Part shown: in pieces, positions 6,972-16,724 of the stretch | How the letters are laid out: every line of letters starts with the position of its first letter | Numbering within the stretch: position 1 is the first letter of the stretch | NCBI GenBank assembly: GCA_018385135.1 | Contig: JAHAWY010000055.1 | Span: forward strand, 1-37,348 | Source of the DNA: Oscillospiraceae bacterium | Lineage (GTDB): Bacteria; Bacillota; Clostridia; Oscillospirales; Oscillospiraceae | Direction: 5' to 3' | Length of the DNA: 37,348 nt | Program-made: the position numbers and the translations under genes | The notes under the pieces: model-generated | The model's database searches: none | What the model was told of the DNA's origin: nothing | What the model saw: only the letters and a program-made list of their open reading frames with translations

Positions 6972-9900
6972 TTATTTTTCCGTTGGTGAGGGCATTGAGC
7001 CTCCACTTGTAAGCTCAATGCAGCTTATGCTGCCGTCATGCGAGCGGAGACGCACGGTGCAGTTGTCCCATTCTCGCGGCAGGCGAGGAGAAAGCGTCAA
7101 AGCGCCGTCTTGAAGCTTCAGCCCCAAAAGCTCCTCGGTAACGACCCGGTAAAGCCAGCCGGCAGCGCCCGTATACCAGCTCCAGCCCGCCGCGGCGAGA
7201 CAGTCGGGATTGGAGTATACATCCGCGGCGAGTACAAAAGGCTCGCTTTCATACACCGCGCTCTCATGCAGCTCCGGCAGCAGAGCTTCAATCAGAGCCA
7301 GAGCCTCGCTTCGCCTGTTTTGCAGCAGCAGAGCCATGATGAGCCATACGGCCGCGTGCGTGTATTGACCTCCGTTTTCACGAAAGCCCGGTCCGTAGCT
7401 TTGGATATAGCCGGGGTAAGGCAGAGACGTTTCAAAGGGCGGGTCAAAAAGGCGGATGAGCTTTGCTTCTCTGTCAAAGAGCCGCGCCACCGCATTTGAC
7501 AAGGCTGTGTTTACGCGGTCTTTGTCCGCCTGCGGGCAGAGCGCGGCAAAGCTCTGGGCGATAGAATCTATCTGGCAGCTTTCATTTTTATAGAAGCCGA
7601 GCGGTGTGCCGTCGTCAAAATAGCCGCGAAGATACCATTCTCCTGACCAAGAGTCGTTTGCGGCTTTGCCGATGCGCTCGGCGCTTTGCTCATATTTTTC
7701 CGCCTCCTCCTCTCTGCCGAGTCGGCGCGAAAGAGCGGCAAAGCGCACTGCCGTATGGGCGAAAAACCAGCTTAGCCATACGCTCTCGCCAAAGCCGCCT
7801 GAGCCGACGGCGCTAAAGCCGTCGTTCCAGTCACCGCCGCCGATTTTAAGCAGCCCGTTGCTGCCTGTGCCGCGTTTGATAACAAGGTCGAGCGCGGCTT
7901 TTGAATGTTCAAAAACAGTGGACAGCTTCTCCGTCGGAACGGCGCTCTCGTAACGGTCATGCTCAAAAGCTTCGAGCGGGCTTGACGCCAGCCACGGCGT
8001 TTGGACGCTGCAAAGGGTTGTATCGCCCGTTTTTTCCGTATATTCGCAAAGCGCCCACGGCAGCCATAAAAGGTCGTCGGAGCAGTGCGTGCGCACGCCG
8101 CGTGTGCCTGTGTCCAGCGCGTGCCACCAGTGCATAACGTCGCCCTCGACGTATTGATGGCGGCAGCAGTCGAGTATCTGCGAGCGCGCAAACGAGGCAT
8201 CGCAAAGGATGATGTTCACCGCGTCCTGAAGCTGGTCACGAAAGCCGATTGCGCCGCCGCTTTGATATATCGAGCTTCGCGCGAGCAGCCGGCAGGCGAT
8301 GATTTGATATGGCAGCCAGCCATTTATCAGCCTGTCCAGCGCGGGCAGAGGAGAAGTGAGAGTAAGCGCGGAAACCGTATGCTGCCAATGCAAGGCGGTG
8401 CCCTCCAGAGCGGAAAGAGCATGGGCGGGACGGCATAGCTCGCAAAGTGTCTCGCTGTCGTCGCAGCCGCAGACAAGAACAAAGGGGCTGTCCGCCTCGA
8501 AGATAATACCAAGCCCGTCGCAGGGCTGCTTTTCATCCTTTGGCTCGCCGCGAAGCCATGCAGTGCGCGAGGCTGTATAGGAGCTGACGGCGGCGTTGGA
8601 GCAGACGATAAAATCCGCCTCCTCAAAGGGGGCTGACGGCGCGTGGATGCGAAAAGCGCCCTCCTCGCGCGTGAGTGTAAGCCCCTCCGGACGCTCGCTG
8701 CCGAGAACAAGGTCGCTGTACCAGGCGAAGCGGCGCTTGCCGCCGCCCTCCCAGCGGACGGTTATTACGCGCGCGTCGGTGCTTTTGGGAACATAGGCGG
8801 TGGTGGTATATAGCTCTCCGCCCAGTGTTTTTTCCCACTGAGCAAAGCCGAAGCCGTAGCTGACAGTGCAGCCGTCGCCGTCGGGTGTGGCGAAAAGGCT
8901 TGCCCTGCCGGAGCTTTGGCAAAGCTCCAGCGTTTCGCTGCCGCGAGTGTCGCGCACACCGCGGACACGGCGGTTGATAGAATATTCGCGGGCGTTTTTA
9001 TACCACATATTACCTGTGAAGCTTTCGCTTGCGATAAAGCTGAAGCGTCCGTTGGTGAGGATGCTGCACCATGCACGCGGCGGCAGAGAGCCGTCCGCTT
9101 CAAAGCGGAAGCTGCCGTCGGGCATGAATTCATAGCGCGTTTTCTCCTGAGCGGGGGCGTTCAGCTTTTCGGAAAGCGCCGAAATGCTTCGGCGCTCCAT
9201 GCCTCTTTCGCGGGGACGTACCGAGAAGCTCTCCAGAATATCAGCGTCGGAGATGTTTTCAATTATATGAAAATGACGACCGTGTTCGCCCAGCCGCTTT
9301 CGCAGCGAGGAGAGCGCTTCTGCCAGAGGGCGCAGATAGTCCCCGCCCTCATCGCAGATAAGGGCAAGGTCAAAGGGCGTGCCGACAGCGCAGAGGAAAG
9401 AGAGCGTTTTTGCAGCCTCCTCGGCATCCGGCAGATCCTTTTCACCGGTAATGCGCAGAGTGCGCAGAGGGTAGTCACCCGAAATGCCGTATTTCCACAG
9501 CGCCGAGCGGGAAAGCGCGTTATTGGGGGCGGCGGGATAGCGCAGGTCACTTATTTGCTGCATCGCCCTATCGGTCTCGCGCTCGCTCAGCCCGCAGCGC
9601 GCGGCGGCTTCGCCCGGAAATTCCGCGCTCTCGCCGTTTCCCGTAAGCACACGGCAGGCGGAGGAATAAACCTCGTTTTCGCTGCCGCCTACGGTTAGGG
9701 CAAGGCTCACGGCGCTATCGGCACCGTCTGCAAGACGCAGGGGCAGTGCCGCGCAGATAAAAGGGTCGTCCAGCCAGCCGAGAGGAGACGGGAGATTCTT
9801 TACAGCCGCGGCAAGCCCGCCGCGTCCGGGAATGCAGCCGCGTCGAGCGGAGCATTCCAAGGGCTCAGAGGCGGCAAGGCACATATAGGTTTCGGGCGTA

Positions 9901-12900
9901 TCGCCGCGCGCAAGGCGGCGGATGATAAGCGCGCCTCCGCGCATTTTCGCGTGAAGTCCAAGCTTTGCAAATGCCGGGTGCGCGTCATAGTCGCGCGTTG
10001 GCAGAAGCGTCGGCTCAAGCGTTATTATAAGCCTGCACTGTTCCTCGGTTCCGTCATCGGGGCTTACGGAAATCACGCGCTTTTCACCCTGAGCGTCGCT
10101 TGGGACGGTATATACCACCTGCGCGCGCAGACCGTCGCGCTCGGTGCATATTTTAGCGCCGGAAAAGCGAAATTCCCAGTCGCTTTTGGCAGCTTCGGGC
10201 AAATCATTTGAAGGCAGCAACGGTATAAGCGCTTCACCGCGTGAAAGATACAGGTCGATGCCGTGCGTAAGCGCCGGAGCGTCGGCGGGGGAGTAATATG
10301 GCGCGATGCCGCGATAGGCGGGCAGCGAAACGCCGCCGTCTGTAACGGTCAGTGAGTAGATACCGTTTGAAAGCACGCAGCATACGGGCGAGGACGGCTC
10401 GAAATAATCACCGCGCCGCTCCCAATATACCGCGCCGCCGCGTGCGGGACGCTCCGGCGCGCGCTTTTCCTTGCGGTGGATTATGCCGCCGTTGAGCGGC
10501 AGGCGCTCGGAAAGAAGCACGGCGTGGGCGGACATTTCGGGCGCTGACATCAATCGGCGCGGCATGGCGTCCATGCAAAGGGCGTTGCAGACGGCAAGTA
10601 TGCTCATGCCCAGATGGTGCGCCATTACGCAGCGTACAAGCTGTCCGCCGGGGCGGTCGCTTCGTTCCGGGGTAAAGTCAATCGCCTCCCAGAAGCCGTA
10701 AGCGCAGGAAAGACCGAAAGCTTCAAGCTCGCGCAGGTTGCGAACTGCCGCCCGCGGCGAGCAGGGCAGGGCAAGAAAGCTGCTGTATGGCGAGACAACA
10801 AGCTCCTGGTCCATGCCTCGCTTCAGCGCCAGCGCCGCGCAGCCGTGAGCCTTGTAGCGGTAGCTCAGCGATGCGTCAAGACTGAAATAGGCGCTCTCTG
10901 AAATTCCCCACGGCAGCTTTCGGGTTCGGGTTCGGTTTTTTTGCACGCCCACGCAAAAGCGCTCGCTTTCATATATCAGCGAGCCGCGCTCAGATGGGAA
11001 GAAAAGGCGCGGCATCATATATTCAAACATACTGCCTGTCCATGAGACCAGCCCGCGATAGTCCCTTTGCTCGGCAAGAGCGCGGCTTAGTCTGCGCCAG
11101 TGGCGGCGGGGAACATCTCCGCGCGCAACGGCGGCAAAGCTTGTTATACGCGCTTCGCTTGCCATTAAATCATAGCAGCCCGAGGACAGAGCGCCCTTTT
11201 CCGCATCGTAGCCTATGGAAAAAAGCCCTCTGCTTTTATCATATAGGGGGGCAAGCTCCATAGCGTCGGACAGCAGGGCGCAGTCCCGCGCCAGACGCTG
11301 CTCGCCCAACTCAAGCAGCCCCTGCCGCAGTGTTATTAGACAGGCTATAAGGTTACCGCTGTCCACAGTGGAAACATAGGTGGGGTGCAGCGGCTTTAGC
11401 GTCTGCGTGTCGTACCAGTTATAGAGGTTGCCGTTCCATTTCGGCAGACGGCGGAGCGTGGCAAGGACGTTTTCAATAAGACCGAGGGCGTTCTCGCGCG
11501 TGGCTATACCGAGGTCGAGCGCTGCGAGCGCGCTTAAAAGGCACAGACCGATATTGGTCGGGGAGCTGCGGTGGGCAAGACGCTCGTCGGGCTGCTCCTG
11601 CCAGTTATCCGGCGGAAGAAAGTGGTCTGTCGCCGTGCAGAAGGTGTCAAAAAAGCTCCACATACGCGCGGCACACTGCAAAAGATAGGCGCGGTCATCG
11701 GCGGATAGTCCCCTTTGTTTGAAGGGCGGGCGAGATAGGTCATAGGCGGCAAGCGGAGCAAGCAGCCAGAATATTCCTGCCGCCTTACCCAGAACAGACG
11801 GGGAGAGTATGCACAGAGCCGACAGCACAAGCGACGGGAGCATTGCGCCCGTATACGCAGAAAAACCGCTTTTGCCGCGTTCAAGCGCCGAGGCTGTGGT
11901 CCATTGCAGCAGGTGCTTTTTGCTGAAGCACATTCGCCAAAGCGCTGTGAACACGGCGGAAAGGTCATTGACTGCTTCATACGGCAGGAAAAGCAGACGA
12001 TAGGAAAGCCGAAGCAGCTCATTGCGTGCGCCCGGCAAAATGCCGCTGCGGGACTTTACGCGCGCCGTGCTCTCGTCTTGCGTGAGCGAGCGCAGTATTG
12101 CCAAAATCAGCTCCAGAGTGACAGCGTGCAGTGCTATCAAAGCCGCCGCCGTAAAAGCGCGTGAGGGCAGGAAAAACGCCGCGATAATACACGCGAGTAC
12201 CGCCGGAGCCGTGAGAGAGCGCCTTATGCTGTCGAAAAGGCGAAAGCGGTCTATCGGGGTGAAGGCGTGTCCGCGCTTGAAAATCCAAGGTAGGTTTTGC
12301 CAGTCGCCGCGTGTCCAGCGATGGCTTCGGCGATGAAAGGACAGCAGGCTGACCGGGAAGCTGTCGCAAAGCTCAACATCGCCCATGAAGCCGCCGCGAA
12401 GGTATGCTCCCTCCAACGCGTCGTGCGAGAGCACGCGTCCTTCTTCGATGCTTTTGGCTGCGCATTTAAGAAAGGCATCAACATCAAAAATACCCTTGCC
12501 GGCAAAGCCGCCCGAACCGAAAACGTCCATATAAAGCTCGCTGCAGCTACCGCCGTATGGGTCGCAGCCGCCCTGCGGAGCGAGGAGATGGGCAAAGCGG
12601 CTGCGGTTTCTGCTGCCCAGCTCCGTTGTGATGCGCGGGTGGATAATGCCATAGCCCGCGCAGACGATATTGCGAGACTCGTCTATAACGGGCGCGTTTA
12701 AGGGATGCAGCATCGCGCCTATAAGCTCGCGGGCGCTTCCGGGAGTAAGGCGGGTGTCCTCATCAAGAGTGAGGATATATTTAACGCCGCGCAGACCGAG
12801 CGCGTTGCCCGCGCAAACGCGTATGCCGTCACCGCCGCGCAAAAGGCGCGACAGCTCCACAAGTGCCCCGCGCTTTCGCTCCCATGCCATGTATGCCTCC

Positions 12901-13160
12901 TCGCGGCGGCTGTATACACGCTCGCGGAGGAAAAAATAAAAGCCTCCGCCGTATTTTTCGTTTAGCGCGCTGACCGCCTCGCGCGCGGAGCTAACAAGCG
13001 TCTCGTCCGTCGGCATAGTTTGACTTTTGCTGTCGGGTAGGTCGGCGAGAATTCCAAAAAGAAGGTTCTCACCGCTGTCACGGTTGGCAAGACGGTATTC
13101 CTCAAGACGCTTGGAAAGCTCGGCACCGCTGCTTTCGCTCGTGAGCAGGGCTGTTATCAC
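6972..13160 (-). CDS. Cyclic beta-1,2-glucan synthase-like, GT84-GH94 part (downstream ORF)
   Basis: A 2062-codon ORF holding most of an NdvB/ChvB-like synthase. Residues 1-~310 are the GT84 glycosyltransferase: VITALLTSE at the very start, LTLDEDTRL (DxD-like, ~131-138), SHDALEG (~245-251) and HRWTRGDWQ (~280-288). Membrane helices follow at ~315-355 and ~430-470. A glycoamylase-like (cyclisation) domain has NWYDTQTLKP and STVDSGNL near 570-600. Two GH94 beta-sandwich regions come next, then the GH94 catalytic barrel with GGGDWNDG (~1774-1781, catalytic Asp in the WND). The family polymerises UDP-glucose into beta-1,2-glucan, trims it and cyclises it. The ORF opens with GTG inside the GTGA overlap with the upstream ORF, has no convincing RBS, and lacks the family N-terminus; the missing part is the adjacent ORF in another frame. 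Substrate and product in this host are unproven. Confidence 0.85.
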   Translation of the reverse strand: MITALLTSESSGAELSKRLEEYRLANRDSGENLLFGILADLPDSKSQTMPTDETLVSSAREAVSALNEKYGGGFYFFLRERVYSRREEAYMAWERKRGALVELSRLLRGGDGIRVCAGNALGLRGVKYILTLDEDTRLTPGSARELIGAMLHPLNAPVIDESRNIVCAGYGIIHPRITTELGSRNRSRFAHLLAPQGGCDPYGGSCSELYMDVFGSGGFAGKGIFDVDAFLKCAAKSIEEGRVLSHDALEGAYLRGGFMGDVELCDSFPVSLLSFHRRSHRWTRGDWQNLPWIFKRGHAFTPIDRFRLFDSIRRSLTAPAVLACIIAAFFLPSRAFTAAALIALHAVTLELILAILRSLTQDESTARVKSRSGILPGARNELLRLSYRLLFLPYEAVNDLSAVFTALWRMCFSKKHLLQWTTASALERGKSGFSAYTGAMLPSLVLSALCILSPSVLGKAAGIFWLLAPLAAYDLSRPPFKQRGLSADDRAYLLQCAARMWSFFDTFCTATDHFLPPDNWQEQPDERLAHRSSPTNIGLCLLSALAALDLGIATRENALGLIENVLATLRRLPKWNGNLYNWYDTQTLKPLHPTYVSTVDSGNLIACLITLRQGLLELGEQRLARDCALLSDAMELAPLYDKSRGLFSIGYDAEKGALSSGCYDLMASEARITSFAAVARGDVPRRHWRRLSRALAEQRDYRGLVSWTGSMFEYMMPRLFFPSERGSLIYESERFCVGVQKNRTRTRKLPWGISESAYFSLDASLSYRYKAHGCAALALKRGMDQELVVSPYSSFLALPCSPRAAVRNLRELEAFGLSCAYGFWEAIDFTPERSDRPGGQLVRCVMAHHLGMSILAVCNALCMDAMPRRLMSAPEMSAHAVLLSERLPLNGGIIHRKEKRAPERPARGGAVYWERRGDYFEPSSPVCCVLSNGIYSLTVTDGGVSLPAYRGIAPYYSPADAPALTHGIDLYLSRGEALIPLLPSNDLPEAAKSDWEFRFSGAKICTERDGLRAQVVYTVPSDAQGEKRVISVSPDDGTEEQCRLIITLEPTLLPTRDYDAHPAFAKLGLHAKMRGGALIIRRLARGDTPETYMCLAASEPLECSARRGCIPGRGGLAAAVKNLPSPLGWLDDPFICAALPLRLADGADSAVSLALTVGGSENEVYSSACRVLTGNGESAEFPGEAAARCGLSERETDRAMQQISDLRYPAAPNNALSRSALWKYGISGDYPLRTLRITGEKDLPDAEEAAKTLSFLCAVGTPFDLALICDEGGDYLRPLAEALSSLRKRLGEHGRHFHIIENISDADILESFSVRPRERGMERRSISALSEKLNAPAQEKTRYEFMPDGSFRFEADGSLPPRAWCSILTNGRFSFIASESFTGNMWYKNAREYSINRRVRGVRDTRGSETLELCQSSGRASLFATPDGDGCTVSYGFGFAQWEKTLGGELYTTTAYVPKSTDARVITVRWEGGGKRRFAWYSDLVLGSERPEGLTLTREEGAFRIHAPSAPFEEADFIVCSNAAVSSYTASRTAWLRGEPKDEKQPCDGLGIIFEADSPFVLVCGCDDSETLCELCRPAHALSALEGTALHWQHTVSALTLTSPLPALDRLINGWLPYQIIACRLLARSSIYQSGGAIGFRDQLQDAVNIILCDASFARSQILDCCRHQYVEGDVMHWWHALDTGTRGVRTHCSDDLLWLPWALCEYTEKTGDTTLCSVQTPWLASSPLEAFEHDRYESAVPTEKLSTVFEHSKAALDLVIKRGTGSNGLLKIGGGDWNDGFSAVGSGGFGESVWLSWFFAHTAVRFAALSRRLGREEEAEKYEQSAERIGKAANDSWSGEWYLRGYFDDGTPLGFYKNESCQIDSIAQSFAALCPQADKDRVNTALSNAVARLFDREAKLIRLFDPPFETSLPYPGYIQSYGPGFRENGGQYTHAAVWLIMALLLQNRRSEALALIEALLPELHESAVYESEPFVLAADVYSNPDCLAAAGWSWYTGAAGWLYRVVTEELLGLKLQDGALTLSPRLPREWDNCTVRLRSHDGSISCIELTSGGSMPSPTEK

Positions 13161-14209
13161 GCAGAGCGTGCGTCCTTCGACCGGTACGCCCGCCTCAGCT
13201 CCATGCGCGGTATATGCGCGGGCGGCGTTATGCGAAGCAGCAGCGTGTCGAGAAGTGTTTTTATGGTTTCATAAACCGGGAGCGGGATAAGCAGCGCTGC
13301 CCAGAAGCTTTTTACGGCGACGCCTGCCAATATGCAGCTTAGTACCGTCAGCGTGAGGAGAACGGCAATGTATGCCGCGCCGCTGCGTTTTTTTGGCTTT
13401 TCGCCCAGCGGCTGCGTGAAAAGGAAATGACCGATGTGACGCTCTGCGCCGTTTGAGGTGCGCGACAGGCGCAAAACGTGCTCGGCGAGATGGTGCTCAT
13501 TTACATTTCGCTTTTTCGCCAAGCGCTCCAGCTCCTGCTTGTAGTGTGCGCGCGTTTTTTCGGACATGAGAGGATAGACCCCTGCGGGGTCTGTGAGAAA
13601 AAGCTGCTCGGTGCGGTCAAGCTTATCCAAAAGCTCGCTCAAATCGTTTGAGGAGAGCAGGCGCAGAGCGGAGAAAAGACGCTCGGCGGCTATGGCGTCG
13701 CCGTTGTCGTATTCGCCCGCAGAGTAAAGCTCGGCAAGCTCGGCTATGATAACGGCGCGAAGCATCGGCAAAAGCAGATACAGCTCGCGGCGGCTCAAAA
13801 CATAAACGCTCTGGCAGCCCTCAAAAAACAGCGCTATGCGCGCAGGCGTGATCTTGCTGCCGGCGGAGCGCAAAAGCCCCCGGCAAAGCTGCTCTATGGC
13901 AATGCCCTCCGCGCCTGACGGCAGGCGGCGTGCCGAGTTTATGTCCTCATATGCCTGCGCACCCTCGCGCGCGGCAAGATAGTGGTTATCAAGCAGCCAT
14001 TCGCAGGCGGGGGGGATAGTCCCGCCGCCGGAATACTCGCGCGCAAGCTGGGCGCAACGGCACTTCAGCGCCTTTAGATCGCTTCTCAGCTCCTTTGCCG
14101 CGCGCTTTCCCGAAGAAAGGCGCGTTATACTAAGCAGGCGGGCGGAGTTTTCGCCATACAGCAAAAGCTCCTCGTCCTCAAAACCTGCCTGAGCGCTGCC
14201 CAAAGTCAT
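13157..14209 (-). CDS. Cyclic beta-1,2-glucan synthase-like, N-terminal part (upstream ORF)
   Basis: A 350-residue ORF matching the N-terminal region of NdvB-type synthases: NHYLAAREGAQ and EDINSARRLP, then LLPMLRAVIIAELAELY, then the DPAGVYPLMSEKTRAHYKQE segment, then two hydrophobic stretches (~282-325) just before the GT84 domain. It ends after PRMELR with a short non-homologous tail RAYRSKDARSA and a TGA. One frame back, the same DNA encodes AGVPVEGRTLCVITALL, which continues the family sequence into the downstream ORF. This is therefore one gene with a one-base loss, or a -1 frameshift, near 13185-13192. GAGGT lies eight bases before the ATG at 14209. Confidence 0.8.
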   Translation of the reverse strand: MTLGSAQAGFEDEELLLYGENSARLLSITRLSSGKRAAKELRSDLKALKCRCAQLAREYSGGGTIPPACEWLLDNHYLAAREGAQAYEDINSARRLPSGAEGIAIEQLCRGLLRSAGSKITPARIALFFEGCQSVYVLSRRELYLLLPMLRAVIIAELAELYSAGEYDNGDAIAAERLFSALRLLSSNDLSELLDKLDRTEQLFLTDPAGVYPLMSEKTRAHYKQELERLAKKRNVNEHHLAEHVLRLSRTSNGAERHIGHFLFTQPLGEKPKKRSGAAYIAVLLTLTVLSCILAGVAVKSFWAALLIPLPVYETIKTLLDTLLLRITPPAHIPRMELRRAYRSKDARSA

Positions 14210-14291
14210 TTCTTCGACCTCTTTTCGTGTTTCTTACCAAAAAGTGTTTCCGACGCGTTGAAAAATATTCCGCGCTGTAAAGTAAAAGTCC

Positions 14292-14320
14292 TTGACAAGC
14301 GGGCACGGGGCGTGTATTAT
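14292..14320 (+). promoter_or_regulatory. SigA promoter of the ylxM-ffh operon
   Basis: A perfect TTGACA (14292-14297) and TATTAT (14315-14320) with a 17-base spacer, about 50 bases before ylxM. It sits in the divergent gap to the glucan synthase gene. Confidence 0.85.
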
Positions 14321-14373
14321 ATCGAATGTTAAGTAGATATACTTTACAGATGCTGTGCGAGAGGTGGTCAGAT

Positions 14374-14721
14374 ATGAGCGATAAAACCCTCGAAATGACC
14401 ATGCTTCTCGATTTTTACGGCGAACTGCTCACCGAAAAGCAGCGCACCTGCTTTTCCCTGCACTATAACGACGACTACTCGCTTGCAGAGATAGCCGAGG
14501 AGCAGGGCATTTCCCGTCAGGGCGCGCGTGACCTTATCGTTCGCGCGGAGGCGACGCTTAGGGAAACCGAGCAAAGGCTCGGCTTTGTAGCCCGCCATTT
14601 GGAGCGCCGTGCCGCCCTCTCCGATATGGAAAAGCTGCTTTTGGAGCTTGAGGGTTTGTGCTCTGGCAGGGCAAAGGAGCTGACGGGAGCGCTTCTCGAT
14701 AAAATGAACACACTGGACTGA
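14374..14721 (+). CDS. ylxM: YlxM-like sigma-HTH protein (UPF0122)
   Basis: A 115-residue DNA/RNA-associated protein found next to ffh in Firmicutes; the homologue is thought to modulate SRP. The helix-turn-helix spans LTEKQRTCFSLHYNDDYS, then LAEIAEEQGISRQGARDLI, and resembles sigma-70 region 4. The C-terminal ~50 residues are helical. The frame is open from 14326, but the ATG at 14374 follows GAGAGGTGG and gives the usual YlxM N-terminus (MSDKTLEMT, about 110-115 residues). Thirty-seven bases separate it from ffh on the same transcript. Confidence 0.85.
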   Translation: MSDKTLEMTMLLDFYGELLTEKQRTCFSLHYNDDYSLAEIAEEQGISRQGARDLIVRAEATLRETEQRLGFVARHLERRAALSDMEKLLLELEGLCSGRAKELTGALLDKMNTLD

Positions 14722-14758
14722 GCGCAGAAAAATGCGCGTAGCAAAAGGTGATTGATTT

Positions 14759-16114
14759 ATGGCATTTGAAAGCCTTTCCGAAAAACTATCCTCCGCCTTC
14801 AAAAAGCTTCGCGGCAAGGGAAGACTGACTGAGGCGGACATCAAGGAAGCCATGCGAGAGGTGCGTCTTGCGCTTCTTGAAGCGGACGTCAGCTACAAGG
14901 TCGTCAAGGACTTTGTCAAAAACGTCAGCGAGCGCGCCGTGGGGCAGGACGTGTTAGACAGCCTTACACCCGCGCAAATGGTTATAAAAATTGTAAACGA
15001 GGAGCTTTGCGCCCTCATGGGCAGCGAAAATGTAAAGCTCAACATCTCCTCTCAGTCGCCGAGCGTGGTCATGCTTGTCGGCTTGCAGGGTGCAGGTAAA
15101 ACCACCAACGGTGCAAAGCTTGCGGGACTGATGAAAAAAAGCGGCAAGCGCCCGCTGCTCGTAGCCTGCGACGTTTACCGCCCCGCTGCTATAAAGCAGC
15201 TTGAAACGGTCGGCGCTCAGCTTGACATACCCGTTTTTCAAATGGGCAGCGCAAACCCGGTGGACATTGCAAAGGCGGGCATTGAGCACGCCAAAAAGCA
15301 TGGCAACGATATTGTCTTTCTCGATACGGCCGGTCGTCTCCATATAGACGAGGCGCTTATGGAGGAGCTTAAAAACATCAAGGCAGTTGCCAATCCCGCT
15401 GAGATTTTGCTCGTGCTGGACGCAATGACGGGTCAGGACGCAGTAAACGCGGCGAGCGCCTTTGATGAGGCTCTCGGCATTGACGGAATCATGCTTACAA
15501 AGCTTGACGGCGACGCAAGAGGCGGCGCGGCGCTTTCCGTGCGTGCGGTCACGGGAAAGCCCATCAAGTTTGTCGGTCTGGGTGAAAAGCTCGACAATAT
15601 CGAACCGTTCCATCCCGAGCGCATGGCGTCAAGGATTTTGGGCATGGGCGATGTTTTAACGCTCATTGAAAAGGCGGAGCAGAGCTTCGACGAAAAGAAA
15701 GCCCAGAAAATGGCGGAGCGTCTCAAGCAAAACAAATTTACGCTTACCGACTACCTTGAGCAGATGGAGCAGCTAAAATCCATGGGAAGCCTCAAGGATA
15801 TCGCGGGTATGCTTCCGGGCATCGACTCGAAAATGCTTCAGGGTGCAAACTTCGATGAAAAGGCATTTTCCCGTATGGAAGCCATAATAAAATCAATGAC
15901 TGTCTATGAGCGCGAGAACCCGGAGGTTTTAAACTCCAGCCGCAAGCGCCGCATAGCGGCGGGCAGCGGAACCACCGTTGTTGAGATCAACCGCCTGCTC
16001 AAGCAGCACGACATGATGCGCACCATGACCAAGCAAATGATGGGCAAAAAGGGTAAGCGCATGATGGGTATGCCGGGGCTTCCCGGAATGGGCAGGATGC
16101 CCTTTAAGTTCTAG
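14759..16114 (+). CDS. ffh: Signal recognition particle GTPase Ffh
   Basis: A 451-residue SRP54 homologue that binds 4.5S/scRNA and signal peptides and hands ribosomes to FtsY. N domain at ~1-90. The GTPase G domain has GLQGAGKTT (G1), DVYRPAA, DTAGRLH (G3), and TKLDGDARGGAALS (G4 and the following insertion). The Met-rich M domain runs from ~300 to the end, with MMRTMTKQMMGKKGKRMMG and the terminal MPGLPGMGRMPFKF. The length is normal. AAAGGTGAT precedes the ATG. It is transcribed with ylxM, rpsP and khpA. Confidence 0.97.
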   Translation: MAFESLSEKLSSAFKKLRGKGRLTEADIKEAMREVRLALLEADVSYKVVKDFVKNVSERAVGQDVLDSLTPAQMVIKIVNEELCALMGSENVKLNISSQSPSVVMLVGLQGAGKTTNGAKLAGLMKKSGKRPLLVACDVYRPAAIKQLETVGAQLDIPVFQMGSANPVDIAKAGIEHAKKHGNDIVFLDTAGRLHIDEALMEELKNIKAVANPAEILLVLDAMTGQDAVNAASAFDEALGIDGIMLTKLDGDARGGAALSVRAVTGKPIKFVGLGEKLDNIEPFHPERMASRILGMGDVLTLIEKAEQSFDEKKAQKMAERLKQNKFTLTDYLEQMEQLKSMGSLKDIAGMLPGIDSKMLQGANFDEKAFSRMEAIIKSMTVYERENPEVLNSSRKRRIAAGSGTTVVEINRLLKQHDMMRTMTKQMMGKKGKRMMGMPGLPGMGRMPFKF

Positions 16115-16172
16115 CTTGTAAACGCCGCGAGGCGCTTGCATATAGAGAGATTTTTTATGGAGGTGAATATAC

Positions 16173-16412
16173 ATGGTCAAGATCAGACTTCGCAGAATGG
16201 GCGCAAAGAAGAATCCGTTTTACAGAATTATCGTTGCTGATTCCCGCAGCCCGCGCGATGGCAGATGCATCGAGGAGCTGGGTTACTACGATCCCCTCAC
16301 CGAGCCTGCAACCATCAAGGTTGACGCAGAGCGCGCAAAGTATTGGCTCGGCTGCGGCGCTCAGCCCACTGAGACCGTCAGAGCTCTGCTGAAGAAAGCA
16401 GAAGCGCTTTAA
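16173..16412 (+). CDS. rpsP: 30S ribosomal protein bS16
   Basis: A 79-residue small-subunit protein required for 30S assembly. The family signature [18 protein letters not shown] opens the protein, followed by [20 protein letters not shown] and the closing [16 protein letters not shown] strong GGAGGTGAATATAC lies before the ATG. It is 58 bases after ffh and 14 before khpA, the standard Firmicutes order. Confidence 0.97.
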   Translation: MVKIRLRRMGAKKNPFYRIIVADSRSPRDGRCIEELGYYDPLTEPATIKVDAERAKYWLGCGAQPTETVRALLKKAEAL

Positions 16413-16426
16413 GGAGATTACCGGGC

Positions 16427-16657
16427 ATGAAAGAACTTTTGACCTACATCGCGCAAAGCCTCGTTGACAATCCCGACGAGGTCAACGTAACCGAAAGGGC
16501 GACCGATGAGGAAACTGTTTTTGAGGTCCGCGTTGCGGATGGCGACATGGGCAAAATAATTGGTCGTCAGGGCAGAATAGTGAAGGAAATTCGTGTTTTG
16601 ATGCGCGCTGTTGCTCAAAGACAGGGTAAAAAGGTGTCCGTGGAAATCATGGACTGA
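16427..16657 (+). CDS. khpA: KH-domain RNA-binding protein KhpA
   Basis: A 76-residue single-KH protein (YlqC family) that, with KhpB in other Firmicutes, binds RNA and affects cell division and elongation. The KH loop GKIIGRQGRI (GxxG at ~43-46) lies at the centre. Length and position between rpsP and rimM are typical. AAGGAG lies before the ATG. A terminator-like hairpin follows, suggesting the first transcript may end here. Confidence 0.93.
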   Translation: MKELLTYIAQSLVDNPDEVNVTERATDEETVFEVRVADGDMGKIIGRQGRIVKEIRVLMRAVAQRQGKKVSVEIMD

Positions 16658-16724
16658 AAAATTCGGCAGGAGGCGTCCGCCTTTTGCCGCGAAAGAAGCT
16701 CTCGCCCTGCGGGACTCGCAAGGT

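Noticed and set aside
6972..14209. Many long antisense ORFs across the glucan synthase gene
   Set aside because: All are shadows in GC-rich coding sequence; they lack RBSs and family matches, while the minus-strand frame has clear domains.
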